This document shows, one piece after another, positions 1 through 8,465 of a stretch of 33,770 nt of DNA. The notes under the pieces are model-generated. The model was not told the origin of the DNA and made no database searches. It saw nothing but the letters and a program-made list of their open reading frames with translations. This DNA is from Erythrobacter sanguineus (lineage in GTDB: Bacteria; Pseudomonadota; Alphaproteobacteria; Sphingomonadales; Sphingomonadaceae). Position 1 is the first letter of the stretch, and every line of letters starts with the position of its first letter. The position numbers and the translations under genes were made by a program. The stretch is taken from positions 1 through 33,770 of the forward strand of contig NZ_FRDF01000019.1 in assembly GCF_900143235.1 (NCBI RefSeq), written 5' to 3'.

Positions 1-128
1 TCGAGCACGATGCGGATCTTGTCCTCAGCCGAGAAATGGCGACGGGTTGCACGCCGGATGTCCTTCACCACCCGCTCGGCAGGGGCCTTCTTGGGGGGCG
101 ATTTCTTCAAGGAGGGTTGGGTCTTCAT
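1..128 (-). CDS. IS3-family transposase OrfA, 5' part only
   Basis: Partial gene: 42 complete codons plus two bases are visible, starting at the ATG complementary to 126-128 and leaving the window at the left edge. The visible protein begins MKTQPSLKKSPPKKAP and continues with a basic stretch followed by RRHFSAEDKIRIVL, the start of the helix-turn-helix that OrfA proteins use to bind the element's ends. It is identical to the first codons of the copy at 33517. A GAAGGA ribosome-binding site lies 6 bases upstream of the start, inside a hairpin. Transcription points away from the capsule genes. The family call comes from the better-covered right copy. Confidence 0.8.
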   Translation of the reverse strand, partial: MKTQPSLKKSPPKKAPAERVVKDIRRATRRHFSAEDKIRIVL

Positions 129-169
129 CTTCGTTCCTTCGTCACTACGACGAAGCCCTAACCCTCCTT
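109..169 (-). promoter_or_regulatory. Hairpin enclosing the left orfA start
   Basis: Ten-base arms AAGGAGGGTT and AACCCTCCTT enclose the ribosome-binding site and start codon of the left orfA. An inner CTTCGTC/GACGAAG stem overlaps the ribosome-binding site. An mRNA reading in from outside the element would fold and hide the start. Structures of this kind are known to stop read-through expression of transposases in other insertion sequences (IS10, IS50). Its role here is inferred. Confidence 0.6.
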
Positions 170-304
170 AAATCACAACCTCAAATCTGTGCCATTGGTG
201 CTGACGGGGGACAACGCGCGGATATAGATGAACAATCGGCCGCGCCCGGGCCCGGGGTGCCGGACGGTACTTAGAGATCACAAAAAGGATCTTGCTGGCT
301 GATT

Positions 305-325
305 GGCTCACGAATTGGGTGAGCC
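305..325. terminator. Inverted repeat after rmlB, possible weak terminator
   Basis: GGCTCAC (305-311) and GTGAGCC (319-325) form a 7-bp stem with a 7-base loop about 40 bases downstream of the rmlB stop. Read on the minus strand, the stem is not directly followed by a T run (the next T5 is about 15-20 bases further on), so intrinsic termination is uncertain. The rest of 214-364 holds a very GC-rich stretch (about 241-262), a short AGATC/GATCT inverted repeat (275-292), and no gene that I can support. Confidence 0.3.
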
Positions 326-364
326 TAAAAGGCGGTGGCCGCTGGGGAGAAAGCCCACCCCAGA

Positions 365-1417
365 TCAGGACGCCAGCAGCGCCTGCCACCATTTCTCGTT
401 ATCGAGATACCAGCGCAGCGTCTGGCGCAGGCCTTCGTCAAAGCTGTGCGCGGGGGCGTAGCCGAGTTCGGCGCGGGCCTTGGTCTCATCGATGGCGTAG
501 CGGCGATCATGTCCGGCGCGGTCGGTGACAAAGGTCTTGAGACTAGCGGTTGGCTGCCCCTTCGCGGCTGGCGCATCGGGATAGCGCCCAGCAAGGCCCT
601 CGACCTCAGCAAAAGCGCGGTCGACCTCGGCGCAGATCGTGTCGATCACGGTCATGTTCGGCAGCTCCGCCCCGCCGCCGATATTGTAGGTCTCACCCGG
701 CTGGCCCTTGAGCAGGCTGGCCTCGATCCCGCGACAGTGATCCTCGACATGCAGCCAGTCGCGCACGTTCATCCCGTCGCCATAGATCGGCAGTGGTCGC
801 CCATGCAGCGCGTTCAGCAGGAACAGCGGAATCAGCTTTTCGGGATATTGGTACGGCCCGTAATTGTTCGAACAATTGCTGGTCGTCACCTCCAGCCCAT
901 AAGTGTGGTGATAGGCGCGCACGAGGTGGTCGGACGCAGCCTTCGACGCCGAATAGGGCGAGTTGGGCGCATAGGGCGTGATCTCGGAGAAGGCCGGGTC
1001 ATTGGGGCCAAGCGATCCGAACACCTCGTCGGTCGAGATATGATGGAACCGGTGCGGCTGGCCGCTGCCTGCCAGCCAGACGGCCCGCGCCGCTTTCAGC
1101 AGGCTGTTGGTGCCGAGGATATTGGTGTCGATGAAGGCGTCCGGTCCGCTGATCGAACGGTCGACATGGCTTTCGGCGGCGAAGTGGACGATCGTCGTGA
1201 TGTCGCGCTCGCGCAGCAGGCTCTCGACCAGCGCGGTATCGCGGATATCGCCTTCGACCAGTTCCGCATCGGGCGCGCCTGCAAGCGTCGAGCGGTTGCC
1301 CGCATAGGTCAGCGCATCGAGCACGATCACACCATCATCAGGATGATGCGCGTTCCAGTAATGCACGAAATTGCCGCCGATAAAGCCGGCCCCGCCGGTT
1401 ACGAGCAGATTAGCCAA
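365..1417 (-). CDS. rmlB: dTDP-glucose 4,6-dehydratase
   Basis: Second enzyme of dTDP-L-rhamnose synthesis: it converts dTDP-glucose to dTDP-4-keto-6-deoxyglucose using bound NAD+ in the cytoplasm. The 350 residues match the family length. Visible motifs are the Rossmann GGAGFIG (residues 8-14), the catalytic Thr-Asp-Glu in STDEVF (129-131), and the SDR pair Tyr155/Lys159 in YSASK. The start is TTG, overlapping the last 8 bases of rmlD, with GAGGA upstream inside the rmlD end. It is the last gene of the rmlA-C-D-B operon. Its N-terminal sequence (MANLLVTGGAGFIGGNFVHY) and the rml context separate it from UDP-sugar epimerases. The identification is secure. Confidence 0.96.
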   Translation of the reverse strand: MANLLVTGGAGFIGGNFVHYWNAHHPDDGVIVLDALTYAGNRSTLAGAPDAELVEGDIRDTALVESLLRERDITTIVHFAAESHVDRSISGPDAFIDTNILGTNSLLKAARAVWLAGSGQPHRFHHISTDEVFGSLGPNDPAFSEITPYAPNSPYSASKAASDHLVRAYHHTYGLEVTTSNCSNNYGPYQYPEKLIPLFLLNALHGRPLPIYGDGMNVRDWLHVEDHCRGIEASLLKGQPGETYNIGGGAELPNMTVIDTICAEVDRAFAEVEGLAGRYPDAPAAKGQPTASLKTFVTDRAGHDRRYAIDETKARAELGYAPAHSFDEGLRQTLRWYLDNEKWWQALLAS

Positions 1418-2267
1418 GCTTTGCTTCCTCTTCGAGCATCATGCGCAGATTATCGCGCCAGGGAACCGGCGCATCGCCAAGGAACGAACGGGTGGCGCTG
1501 CAATCGAGCAGTGAATACGCCGGACGCCGCGCCGGGGTGGGATATTCCGCCGCGGTAATCGGCCGGATCGTCGGGATCCGGGCGACAAGGCCCAGCGCAT
1601 GGGCCTCCTCTGCGATCGCAACGGCGAATTCGTGCCAGCTGGCCACCCCGTCATCGCAGTGGTGAAAGGTGCCGGCGGCGCGCCTTTCAACCAGCGCCCA
1701 GATGGTGCGCGCAAGGCCCGTGGCCCAGGTCGGCGCGCCGATCTGATCGGCCACGACACTCAGTTCCTCACGCTCGTTCATAAGGCGGATCATGGTGCGC
1801 ACGAAATTCGCACCGCCCGCTTCATAGACCCAGGCGGTGCGCACCAGCAGATCCTCGGGCCGCAGATGATCCTCGCCCTCGGCCTTGGTCCGGCCATAGG
1901 CAGACAGCGGGTTGCGCGCGTCATCGGGAAGGTAGGGGCGCGTGGCCGCGCCATCGAACACGAAATCGGTCGAGACATGCACCAGCTTGCCGCCGGTTTC
2001 TGCCATCGCTTCGACCATCGCTTCAACCGCTTCGGCATTGATCGCGCGGGCGAGGTCTTCATCGCTCTCGGCCTTGTCGACCGCAGTATAGGCCGCCGCG
2101 TTGAGGATCACGTCGGGCGCTTCGACCGTCAGCCGGGCGCGCAGCATTGAGACTTCGGTGAAATCGCAATCATCGGCATCGATTGCGTTGAGTTCGGCCC
2201 AAGCAGGCGCGGTCCGTTGCAAGGCACCGCCAAGTTGCCCGTTCGCACCGGTTATCAGCACCTTCAT
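1410..2267 (-). CDS. rmlD: dTDP-4-dehydrorhamnose reductase
   Basis: Last step of dTDP-L-rhamnose synthesis: NAD(P)H-dependent reduction of dTDP-4-dehydro-L-rhamnose. It is 285 residues long, the usual size. It shows the N-terminal nucleotide-binding motif ITGANGQLG (residues 5-13), the VSTD segment (98-101) and the SDR catalytic Tyr124/Lys128 in YGRTK. The start ATG overlaps the rmlC stop by four bases (ATGA), and the 3' end overlaps the TTG start of rmlB, so translation of the operon is probably coupled. No unusual feature was seen. Confidence 0.96.
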   Translation of the reverse strand: MKVLITGANGQLGGALQRTAPAWAELNAIDADDCDFTEVSMLRARLTVEAPDVILNAAAYTAVDKAESDEDLARAINAEAVEAMVEAMAETGGKLVHVSTDFVFDGAATRPYLPDDARNPLSAYGRTKAEGEDHLRPEDLLVRTAWVYEAGGANFVRTMIRLMNEREELSVVADQIGAPTWATGLARTIWALVERRAAGTFHHCDDGVASWHEFAVAIAEEAHALGLVARIPTIRPITAAEYPTPARRPAYSLLDCSATRSFLGDAPVPWRDNLRMMLEEEAKLG

Positions 2268-2809
2268 GCGAACACCGGCACATCGGCGAGAGTAAGCCCG
2301 CGCATGTCCTTGTCGGAGATGATCGGATCAAGGCCCGTCATCGGCCAGTCGATCCCGACTGCGGGATCATTCCACGCCAGCGTATATTCGCTCTGCGGGG
2401 CGTAGGGCGCAGTGCATTTATAGAGGAAATCGGTATCGTCCTTGAGCGTCAGGAAACCATGGGCAAAGCCTTCGGGCACCCAGAACATACGCTGGTTGTC
2501 GGCATCCAGTTCAACGCCAACCCATTTGCCAAAATGCGGCGAGGATGCGCGCAGGTCGACCGCGACATCGAATACTGCCCCGCGTGTCACCCGCACCAGC
2601 TTGCCCTGCGGCCCCGGATTCTGGAAATGCAGGCCGCGCAGCACGCCCTTTTGCGAGCGGCTGTGATTGTCCTGCACGAAAGCGAGATGAAGCCCGGCCC
2701 CAGCAAAGGCGGCTGCGTTCCAGGTTTCCATAAAAAAACCGCGCGCATCGCCGAACACCCTGGGTTCGATGATCAGCGGGCCGGGAATGGCGGTTTCGAT
2801 GATGTTCAT
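2264..2809 (-). CDS. rmlC: dTDP-4-dehydrorhamnose 3,5-epimerase
   Basis: Third step of dTDP-L-rhamnose synthesis: double epimerisation at C3 and C5 of dTDP-4-keto-6-deoxyglucose. The 181 residues form the small cupin typical of RmlC. The conserved N-terminal FxDxRGFFxE pattern (about residues 19-28), the catalytic His61 in LRGLHFQ, and the VPEGFAHGF segment (111-119) that lines the pocket are all present. ATGA overlaps join it to rmlA upstream and rmlD downstream, giving the gene order A-C-D-B. Confidence 0.96.
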   Translation of the reverse strand: MNIIETAIPGPLIIEPRVFGDARGFFMETWNAAAFAGAGLHLAFVQDNHSRSQKGVLRGLHFQNPGPQGKLVRVTRGAVFDVAVDLRASSPHFGKWVGVELDADNQRMFWVPEGFAHGFLTLKDDTDFLYKCTAPYAPQSEYTLAWNDPAVGIDWPMTGLDPIISDKDMRGLTLADVPVFA

Positions 2810-3711
2810 GGCAATATCGGGCTTTCAAGCAGTCCCAGCAGATATTCGCCGTAGCCCGACTTGCGCAGCGGCTCGGCAATTTCGCGTAGGCGGTCAGCAG
2901 TGATAAAACCCTGTCGCCACGCAATTTCTTCCGGGCAGGCGATTTTCAGGCCCTGCCGTTCTTCGGTGATCCTGACATAGGTTGCAGCGTCCAGCAACGA
3001 TGCGTGCGTGCCGGTATCGAGCCAGGCAAACCCGCGCCCCATGATTTCGACCGACATCGTGCCTTCATCGAGATAAAGGCGGTTCAAATCGGTGATTTCA
3101 AGCTCGCCGCGCGGCGAAGGCTTGAGGTCGCGCGCCCGGTCCACCACTGTCTCGTCGTAGAAATACAGCCCGGTGACGGCGTAGTTGGACTTGGGAACCG
3201 GCGGCTTTTCCTCGATCGAGATCGCCTTGCCGCTGCCATCGAATTCGACCACGCCGAAAGCCTGCGGGTCATTGACCCGGTAGGCGAAAACGGTCGCCCC
3301 GCCCTCGCGCTCATTGGCGCTCCCGAGCAGGTCTGGCAGGCCGTGGCCGTAAAAGATATTGTCGCCGAGGATCAGGGCGCTCGGATGACCCTGTACAAAC
3401 TCTGCCCCGATATGGAACGCCTGTGCAAGGCCTTCCGGTCTGGGTTGCGTCGCATAGGAAAGCGACACGCCAAAATCCGATCCATCGCCCAGTATCCGCT
3501 GGAACTGCGCCAAATCCTCAGGCGTGGTGATGATCAAAATGTCGCGAATACCCGCCAGCATCAGCGTGCTCAGCGGATAGTAAATCATCGGTTTGTCGAA
3601 GATCGGCATAAGCTGCTTCGACACGCCGCGGGTCAGCGGATAAAGCCGCGTGCCGGACCCGCCGGCGAGGATGATTCCGCGTCTGGTAGCTTTTGCCGCT
3701 GTATCATTCAC
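2806..3711 (-). CDS. rmlA: Glucose-1-phosphate thymidylyltransferase
   Basis: First step of the rhamnose pathway: joins dTTP and glucose-1-phosphate to give dTDP-glucose. The nucleotidyltransferase signature [11 protein letters not shown] (residues 15-25) is followed by [26 protein letters not shown] carries the metal-binding Asp, and EEKP is conserved. The reading frame is open back to 4071, but that extension overlaps the glycosyltransferase at 3927 and has no RmlA character. I chose the GTG at 3711, which has AGGA 11 bases upstream and gives 301 residues, close to the family norm of about 290. The 215 bases between this start and the upstream gene hold no clear promoter. Confidence 0.94.
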   Translation of the reverse strand: MNDTAAKATRRGIILAGGSGTRLYPLTRGVSKQLMPIFDKPMIYYPLSTLMLAGIRDILIITTPEDLAQFQRILGDGSDFGVSLSYATQPRPEGLAQAFHIGAEFVQGHPSALILGDNIFYGHGLPDLLGSANEREGGATVFAYRVNDPQAFGVVEFDGSGKAISIEEKPPVPKSNYAVTGLYFYDETVVDRARDLKPSPRGELEITDLNRLYLDEGTMSVEIMGRGFAWLDTGTHASLLDAATYVRITEERQGLKIACPEEIAWRQGFITADRLREIAEPLRKSGYGEYLLGLLESPILP

Positions 3712-3926
3712 TAGTGTTTTGATCCTTGTCTTGATGCCTGTACCGCTGGCATTCAACCCTATTGGCGTCAAGGATGCTGCGGTTGAGCATATAGCGAAAC
3801 TGAAGGATCCACCGCCCTCTGTCGGCTGAGGCGCCCGTCTCCTATGGTCTCTTACCCTCTCGAATATCGTTATGAACGTTAGGTTTCCTTTCTCGTCGGC
3901 ACTCATGCCGTGTCCATGCGGCACTG

Positions 3927-5117
3927 CTACCGGCCAAGCACATCCAGGAGCGCATCGACAGTGGTGAAATGCTCGTGCCAATCCGGAACTTGGAATTTTT
4001 TCATCCGTAACAACTGCGCATCCCGGCGAGAGCTGGGCTCCTGAGAGTAGTCGCTTACAGCGTCGCACCAAGCCGCAGCGTCGTCGACAGGAAGCAGATC
4101 GGGCACATCTTGACCAATTTCGCGAAACACCGGCAAATCGCTCGCGATCACTGGCACGCCGGCGGCCAGCGCCTCTACCAAGGGAATACCGTAACCTTCG
4201 GCAAAACTTGGAAACAGCAATGCCCGCGCTCCGGCAAGGACGCTGGCAAGACGCCGGTCATCCAGTGGCCCGACCTCAGTCACGCGCCCGGCGAACTCAC
4301 CTCTGTCCAATAGAGCGAATACCTCATCCGCTTGCCATCCGCGGCGGCCAACAATGACGAGTCGAGGCGCCGGCCCCGTGCTGCTTGCCCGAATAAGCTT
4401 CTGCCACACGGAAAGAAGTAGAGCGTGATTCTTGCGCCCCTCGATCGTCCCAAGAATAACAAAGGTAGGCTGGGACGCGGGCCGCGCCGGCACGGAAGGC
4501 AGAACTGGCGTGCCTGGCCAGGCAACTGCCACCGGAGGCATAGTTCGGTCCTCCGCCGCAGCGAATTCGGCTAGCGTGTCGAGTGTATGTGCGCTGTTCG
4601 CGACGACACCGCTTGCAGTGTCGAGCACAGTGAGCATTCGGCGTCGGTGGCGTTCGTCCTCACCTGCGCGACAATATTGCGGGTGGGTGACGGGAATAAG
4701 GTCGTGGACAAGGTGGATGGGCCGCACATGACGGCGCCGCACCCACTGCCCAATACCTTGTAAATGAAGCCCAGTGTGCCCAGGGTTTAACCAGAAACGT
4801 CCGCGCCCGTCGAGGCGATCGCGCAAGTGTCCGGAGCGGCGGACCGCCAGCGAAGCAAGCGCGGCCCGGAAATGCATCGCGTCGCCTCTGGCCCGTCCTG
4901 GACGCGCAAGCAGCTGAAATAATGCCTGCGAGGTGCTAAAGGGCAGGATTGCTTGGCCATGGCGATGAATAACCACTGCCTGGGCCTGCGCACCGTAGTG
5001 CTCCAACCAAGCGAGGCAAATGCGGTCAATTCCTGTCGCACGCGTACCGCTCCAGCGTCGCCAGATTAGACGGGATACATCGAGTAGCAGCGGGGCATCG
5101 TTATCGCGGGATAGCAC
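3927..5117 (-). CDS. Family GT4 glycosyltransferase
   Basis: A 396-residue GT-B-fold transferase, probably retaining and cytoplasmic or membrane-associated, that adds one sugar of the capsule repeat. Donor and acceptor cannot be read from sequence. The N-terminal half has DVSRLIW and [10 protein letters not shown] (residues about 13-32), seen in some GT4 mannosyl- and rhamnosyltransferases. The C-terminal half has the donor-binding [13 protein letters not shown] and the EX7E-type [25 protein letters not shown]. It begins with GTG, 11 bases after the stop of the small Wza-like gene. It lies upstream of rmlA on the same strand, so a rhamnosyl donor is plausible but unproven. Confidence 0.85.
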   Translation of the reverse strand: MLSRDNDAPLLLDVSRLIWRRWSGTRATGIDRICLAWLEHYGAQAQAVVIHRHGQAILPFSTSQALFQLLARPGRARGDAMHFRAALASLAVRRSGHLRDRLDGRGRFWLNPGHTGLHLQGIGQWVRRRHVRPIHLVHDLIPVTHPQYCRAGEDERHRRRMLTVLDTASGVVANSAHTLDTLAEFAAAEDRTMPPVAVAWPGTPVLPSVPARPASQPTFVILGTIEGRKNHALLLSVWQKLIRASSTGPAPRLVIVGRRGWQADEVFALLDRGEFAGRVTEVGPLDDRRLASVLAGARALLFPSFAEGYGIPLVEALAAGVPVIASDLPVFREIGQDVPDLLPVDDAAAWCDAVSDYSQEPSSRRDAQLLRMKKFQVPDWHEHFTTVDALLDVLGR

Positions 5118-5128
5118 TGTGCAGCAAC

Positions 5129-5551
5129 TCAGTTCGGCAGGTTGATGACGCCCTCAAGGGTCACCAGCGGAAAGAGCAACTGGCTGACGATCTGCACAAG
5201 CTTCGTCGACTGGCTTGTGTCGGCTTTACCGATATACAGCACGTCCCTGTCTTTGGCGGCAAAACGCCCGGCAAGAAGATGAGGGGTCACCTCCATCATA
5301 TCGATAAAATGAGCCGCGGGCGTTTTGTCTGCATCTCGAACAGACACGAAGCGGAACAGGTATATCGCGCCGTGATCGCCTGGTGTGGCCGGTGAGACGC
5401 CTAGATCGTTTTCGATTTGCGAAACGATCCGGCCGCCGGTCAGGCCGTTCGACGAAATCATCGAAAAACCCGCCAAGATCGCCACAGCAGCAATCGCCAT
5501 CAATGCGAGATATCGCTGACAGGTTAAGTCGAAGGCATTGGTAAGATTCAC
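5129..5551 (-). CDS. Shrunken Wza-like protein without export domains
   Basis: About 140 residues from a GTG start at 5551 with AGGA 8 bases upstream (a longer ATG start at 5665 is possible). It looks like a polysaccharide exporter with its middle removed. A hydrophobic signal-like segment ends in ILAGFSMISSNGLTGG, comparable to LSACSTLPSSGPTGG of the full exporter at 21963. It then jumps to the exporter's C-terminal part: IYLFRF, an MME motif, a KDRDVLYIG-type strand and LVQIVSQLLFPLVT. About 250 residues with the polysaccharide-export and SLBB domains are absent. The lipobox cysteine is replaced (TTT Phe). The frame is open, so it may be expressed, but export on its own is unlikely. It could be a relic or a partner of Wza. 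Confidence 0.6.
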   Translation of the reverse strand: MNLTNAFDLTCQRYLALMAIAAVAILAGFSMISSNGLTGGRIVSQIENDLGVSPATPGDHGAIYLFRFVSVRDADKTPAAHFIDMMEVTPHLLAGRFAAKDRDVLYIGKADTSQSTKLVQIVSQLLFPLVTLEGVINLPN

Positions 5552-5910
5552 AAAATTAATCCTAGGGGTAATGGTCTTGGTTGAAAGGCTATAGTCCCTT
5601 GCAGGTTTCGCGCAATATATGCGAAGCGGAGACCAGCGCATTTTTGAGAGCATACGCCGTCCCATTCAGAAAACGAATTCGGTGTAGCGGACAGCATGCG
5701 GTCAAATAGTTTGAATAGGCGGCGGGCTACTGAAACAAATCGAAGAGCCTACCTTCAGAACTCAGGCGCCGACGACAGCGCTCGCACCGCCAACATGGCG
5801 AGAACAACCGAGCCTGCCAAATGTCCGTTATATCGATCTCAGTGTCAGGGAAGCCATGTCCCCGGAACAAGAAGGCTTGTTTCGTTGGCAGGTCAGTTTA
5901 ACTCGGCGCC
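5552..5910. other. Divergent intergenic region, no gene supported
   Basis: About 360 bases separate the minus-strand block (Wza-like, GT4, rml) from the plus-strand assembly block. It probably holds divergent promoters, but no convincing -35/-10 pair was found. Short open frames exist on both strands, and none resembles a known protein. The upstream extension of the Wza-like gene to its alternative ATG (5665) falls here. Confidence 0.4.
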
Positions 5911-7560
5911 ATGCCGCACATCCTAGGACAGAAGAGATCACGTGCATGGCGAACAACGCTATTCCGACTTGTCGTGCATTTCGAGGCGCTTTTGCTTGAC
6001 CCGGTGCGCTATCTTCGTTGTTTGCGGTGGTGGATGGCCGGCAAAAGATTACGCGCGCGGCTGGGCCTGGCGCCGCTTCTGGGCCGCGCCGCCCACGCCT
6101 ATTCGCTCTGGCAGGTACGGTACGAACCGTTGACAGCCCGCCCCGAACCGCCAAACCCGCCGCGGATCATCGCGCTGGTGGGAGACGGTACCGGCATCGC
6201 AGCAACCCTGGCGAGCCTTGCTGCAGAACGATTCGAGGCGCAGGTGGTGGCCGAAGGGTTCGAGATTGGTTCGCTCGCAGACCAGCGCGGTGCTTGGCTG
6301 ATGCCGCTGGCAAGCGGAGATGTGCTGGCGAGCGGTGCGGGTGCTTGGTACCGCGCCGCCGCCAAAGCAGCGCAGGCCGCCACGCAGGTGATCTATGCCG
6401 ATGACGACCTAAAGGGCCCTGATCGGGAACGACACCTTCCGCATCTCAAGCCGGACTGGAACAGCGAGCTTTTCCGCCACTTCGATTTCCTGACCGGCGC
6501 ATCTATCGTGCGGGCAAGCAGCGCGCCCGCTTCGAACTTTGCTTCACAGGGTTGGGCCGCAAGGCTGGTAACCGATGCCCTGCACGCCGCCAATCGGGCG
6601 GATGAAGCTGCGCTGCACATCCCCGCAATCCTCCACCACCGCCGCATCCGGCCTGCCCCGTGCGTTCCGCTAGCGCCGGTCCAGCCAACGACCACGGATC
6701 ACACCCTGCCGCGCGTCAGCATCCTGATCCCCACGCACAACCGGCATGATTTGCTCGGCATCTGCCTCGACGGGCTGTCGCGTACCATCTATCCGCATCG
6801 GCTCGACATCATCGTAATCGACAATCGCAGCGATGATCCCGCTACGCTCGATTTTCTGCGCGCGATCGAGCCCGCTTTTGCAAACGTGACGCGCGACGAT
6901 GGGCCATTCAACTTTGCCGCGATCAACAATCGGGCTGTACACGCGGCGCAGGGCGAGCTTCTGTGTTTTCTCAACAATGATGTCGAGCTCACCGATCCCT
7001 ACTGGCTGATTGCGATGGCGCGCCAGGCGGTACGCGCCGACGTCGGCGCGGTAGGGGCGCAGCTGCTTTACCCCGATGGCCGGATCCAGCACGCAGGGGT
7101 AGTGGTCGGTATCGGCGGGGCGGCCGCGCATGCTCACCGGCTGATCGACCCGCAGGAAGAGGGGTATTTTTACCGCCACGCCTTGCCGCAGTTCACATCC
7201 GCCGTGACTGCGGCATGCATGGTCGTGGAACGCGCTAAGTTCGTGGCGGTAGGAGGCTTCGATGCAGAGCGGTTCGCGGTATCGTTTAATGATGTCGATC
7301 TGTGCCTAAGGCTCGCAGCACGCGGGTGGCGCAGTCTTTACGAGCCGCGCGCGCGGGCGGTACATCATGAATCAGCCTCGAGGGGATTGGATCGGGACCC
7401 GCGCGGCGCGGCGCGACAGGCCCGCGAAGTGATGGCCTTGGAGAAGCGCTGGGGAACAAAACTTGCATTATTCGCCCCTACAGGTGACAGCAGCAGCCCC
7501 GACCCCTTTCACCACCCGGCGTTGAGCCGACTGAGCGAGCAATTTGTCCTAGACCTGTGA
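5911..7560 (+). CDS. Long GT2 glycosyltransferase
   Basis: A 549-residue protein with a GT-A glycosyltransferase family 2 domain in its C-terminal half. The nucleotide-binding start is VSILIPTHNRHDLLGICLDG (about residue 269), followed by VIDNRSDD, FLNNDVELTDPYW near 350 in the metal-binding position, and NDVDLCLRL near 460 in the catalytic-base region. The first 70 residues hold a WW-x3-GK+LRAR motif and the next 190 a degenerate domain. The same layout occurs in the gene at 20065, so the two are paralogues. It begins the plus-strand operon. It probably transfers a sugar to the lipid-linked capsule chain; the substrate is unknown. The ribosome-binding site is weak. Confidence 0.85.
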   Translation: MPHILGQKRSRAWRTTLFRLVVHFEALLLDPVRYLRCLRWWMAGKRLRARLGLAPLLGRAAHAYSLWQVRYEPLTARPEPPNPPRIIALVGDGTGIAATLASLAAERFEAQVVAEGFEIGSLADQRGAWLMPLASGDVLASGAGAWYRAAAKAAQAATQVIYADDDLKGPDRERHLPHLKPDWNSELFRHFDFLTGASIVRASSAPASNFASQGWAARLVTDALHAANRADEAALHIPAILHHRRIRPAPCVPLAPVQPTTTDHTLPRVSILIPTHNRHDLLGICLDGLSRTIYPHRLDIIVIDNRSDDPATLDFLRAIEPAFANVTRDDGPFNFAAINNRAVHAAQGELLCFLNNDVELTDPYWLIAMARQAVRADVGAVGAQLLYPDGRIQHAGVVVGIGGAAAHAHRLIDPQEEGYFYRHALPQFTSAVTAACMVVERAKFVAVGGFDAERFAVSFNDVDLCLRLAARGWRSLYEPRARAVHHESASRGLDRDPRGAARQAREVMALEKRWGTKLALFAPTGDSSSPDPFHHPALSRLSEQFVLDL

Positions 7561-7570
7561 TCAAAACCTG

Positions 7571-8395
7571 ATGATTCCCCCCGCACCTGCCCTCACTTCC
7601 GTGTCCGCCCCCGACTCGCGCCCGCTTTTACGCGATGTCACTTTATGTGCGTTAAGTTCATCGAATGTGGCCGCCACGATCAGCGCGCTCGAAGCCAGCC
7701 TAGCCGAAATTGCGGTGGCCGAGACGCTGCTGTTCACCGATGCCGATCCGGCCGCGCTGGGGATCGTCATGTCGGACGCGATCCGCTTTGTGCCAATCGA
7801 ACGCATTCGATCTTCGGCAGCCTATTCGCGCTTCATTCTCGAAGATCTGGCCGACCATGTCGACACCAGCCATTGCCTGATCGCGCAATGGGATGGCCAC
7901 GTAATTGACGGTACGCGCTGGTGCGATGAATTTCTCGAATACGACTATATCGGTGCCTCGTGGCCACAGTTCGATGAGGGCCATGCGGTTGGCAACGGCG
8001 GGTTTTCGCTGCGAAGTCGGCGGTTGATGGAAGCTTGCCGCCACCCTGATTTCATTAGCCATCACCCGGAAGACGTTGCGATTTGTCGGACGAACCGCGT
8101 GATGCTTGAGCAGTTTGGCCTGCGCTTCGCTCCGGTTGATCTGGCTGACCGCTTTTCTGCCGAGCGAGCCGGTGATCCGGCCACGGCTTTCGGCTACCAC
8201 GGGGTGTTCCTGATGCCACAAGTGCTGGGCGCCGAGCGGTTCTGGAGCCTGTGTCGCAGGCTCGACGACCGCGCGACATTGCGGCATGATTTTGGTGACT
8301 TGCTGCGTATGGTCATCAAGGGAAGGAATGGTTTATGGCGCGGACTGGTGTTGGCAATCGGGTACCTCAAGGACTTAACGCTCAGGCGTTTATGA
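7571..8395 (+). CDS. DUF5672 family protein
   Basis: A 274-residue cytoplasmic protein matching the DUF5672 pattern seen in polysaccharide clusters: TLLFTDADP near residue 53, then CLIAQWDGHVIDG (about 102-114), YDYIGASWPQFDEG and VGNGGFSLRSRRLMEACRH, and a late GYHGVF. The pattern W-D...YDYIGAxW...GNGGFSLRS suggests a GT-A-like fold, with the Asp of QWDG in the position of a metal ligand. Enzymatic activity is not established for the family as far as I know. The gene begins 10 bases after the upstream GT2 and is likely in the same operon. It may be another sugar transferase of the capsule. Confidence 0.78.
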   Translation: MIPPAPALTSVSAPDSRPLLRDVTLCALSSSNVAATISALEASLAEIAVAETLLFTDADPAALGIVMSDAIRFVPIERIRSSAAYSRFILEDLADHVDTSHCLIAQWDGHVIDGTRWCDEFLEYDYIGASWPQFDEGHAVGNGGFSLRSRRLMEACRHPDFISHHPEDVAICRTNRVMLEQFGLRFAPVDLADRFSAERAGDPATAFGYHGVFLMPQVLGAERFWSLCRRLDDRATLRHDFGDLLRMVIKGRNGLWRGLVLAIGYLKDLTLRRL

Positions 8396-8465
8396 CCAAG
8401 CCCCGCTAACACCACGGGCCAGCGTCGCACTGAAGCCACAGAATTAGCAAGGGTTGCTACAAGTC

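Larger units (their letters stand above)
1..213 (-). mobile_element. Left IS3-family element, inner end (partial)
   Basis: The inner terminus of an insertion sequence that runs off the left edge. The element's first base is at 213 and reads leftward as TGTCCCCCGTCAGCACCAAT, starting with the TG typical of IS3-family ends. It includes an untranslated leader (129-213) and the first 42 codons of an orfA. The 213 bases match 33432-33644 exactly in inverted orientation, so the whole capsule locus sits between two copies of the same element. The target duplication and the other end are outside the window. Confidence 0.85.

Noticed and set aside
335..1558. 407-codon plus-strand frame opposite rmlB
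   Set aside because: It is a shadow of the minus-strand rmlB/rmlD genes: high G+C opens long antisense frames, and the product has no recognisable motif.
3712..4071. N-terminal extension of rmlA to 421 residues
   Set aside because: It overlaps the glycosyltransferase at 3927, shows no RmlA similarity, and the GTG at 3711 with AGGA upstream gives the family length.
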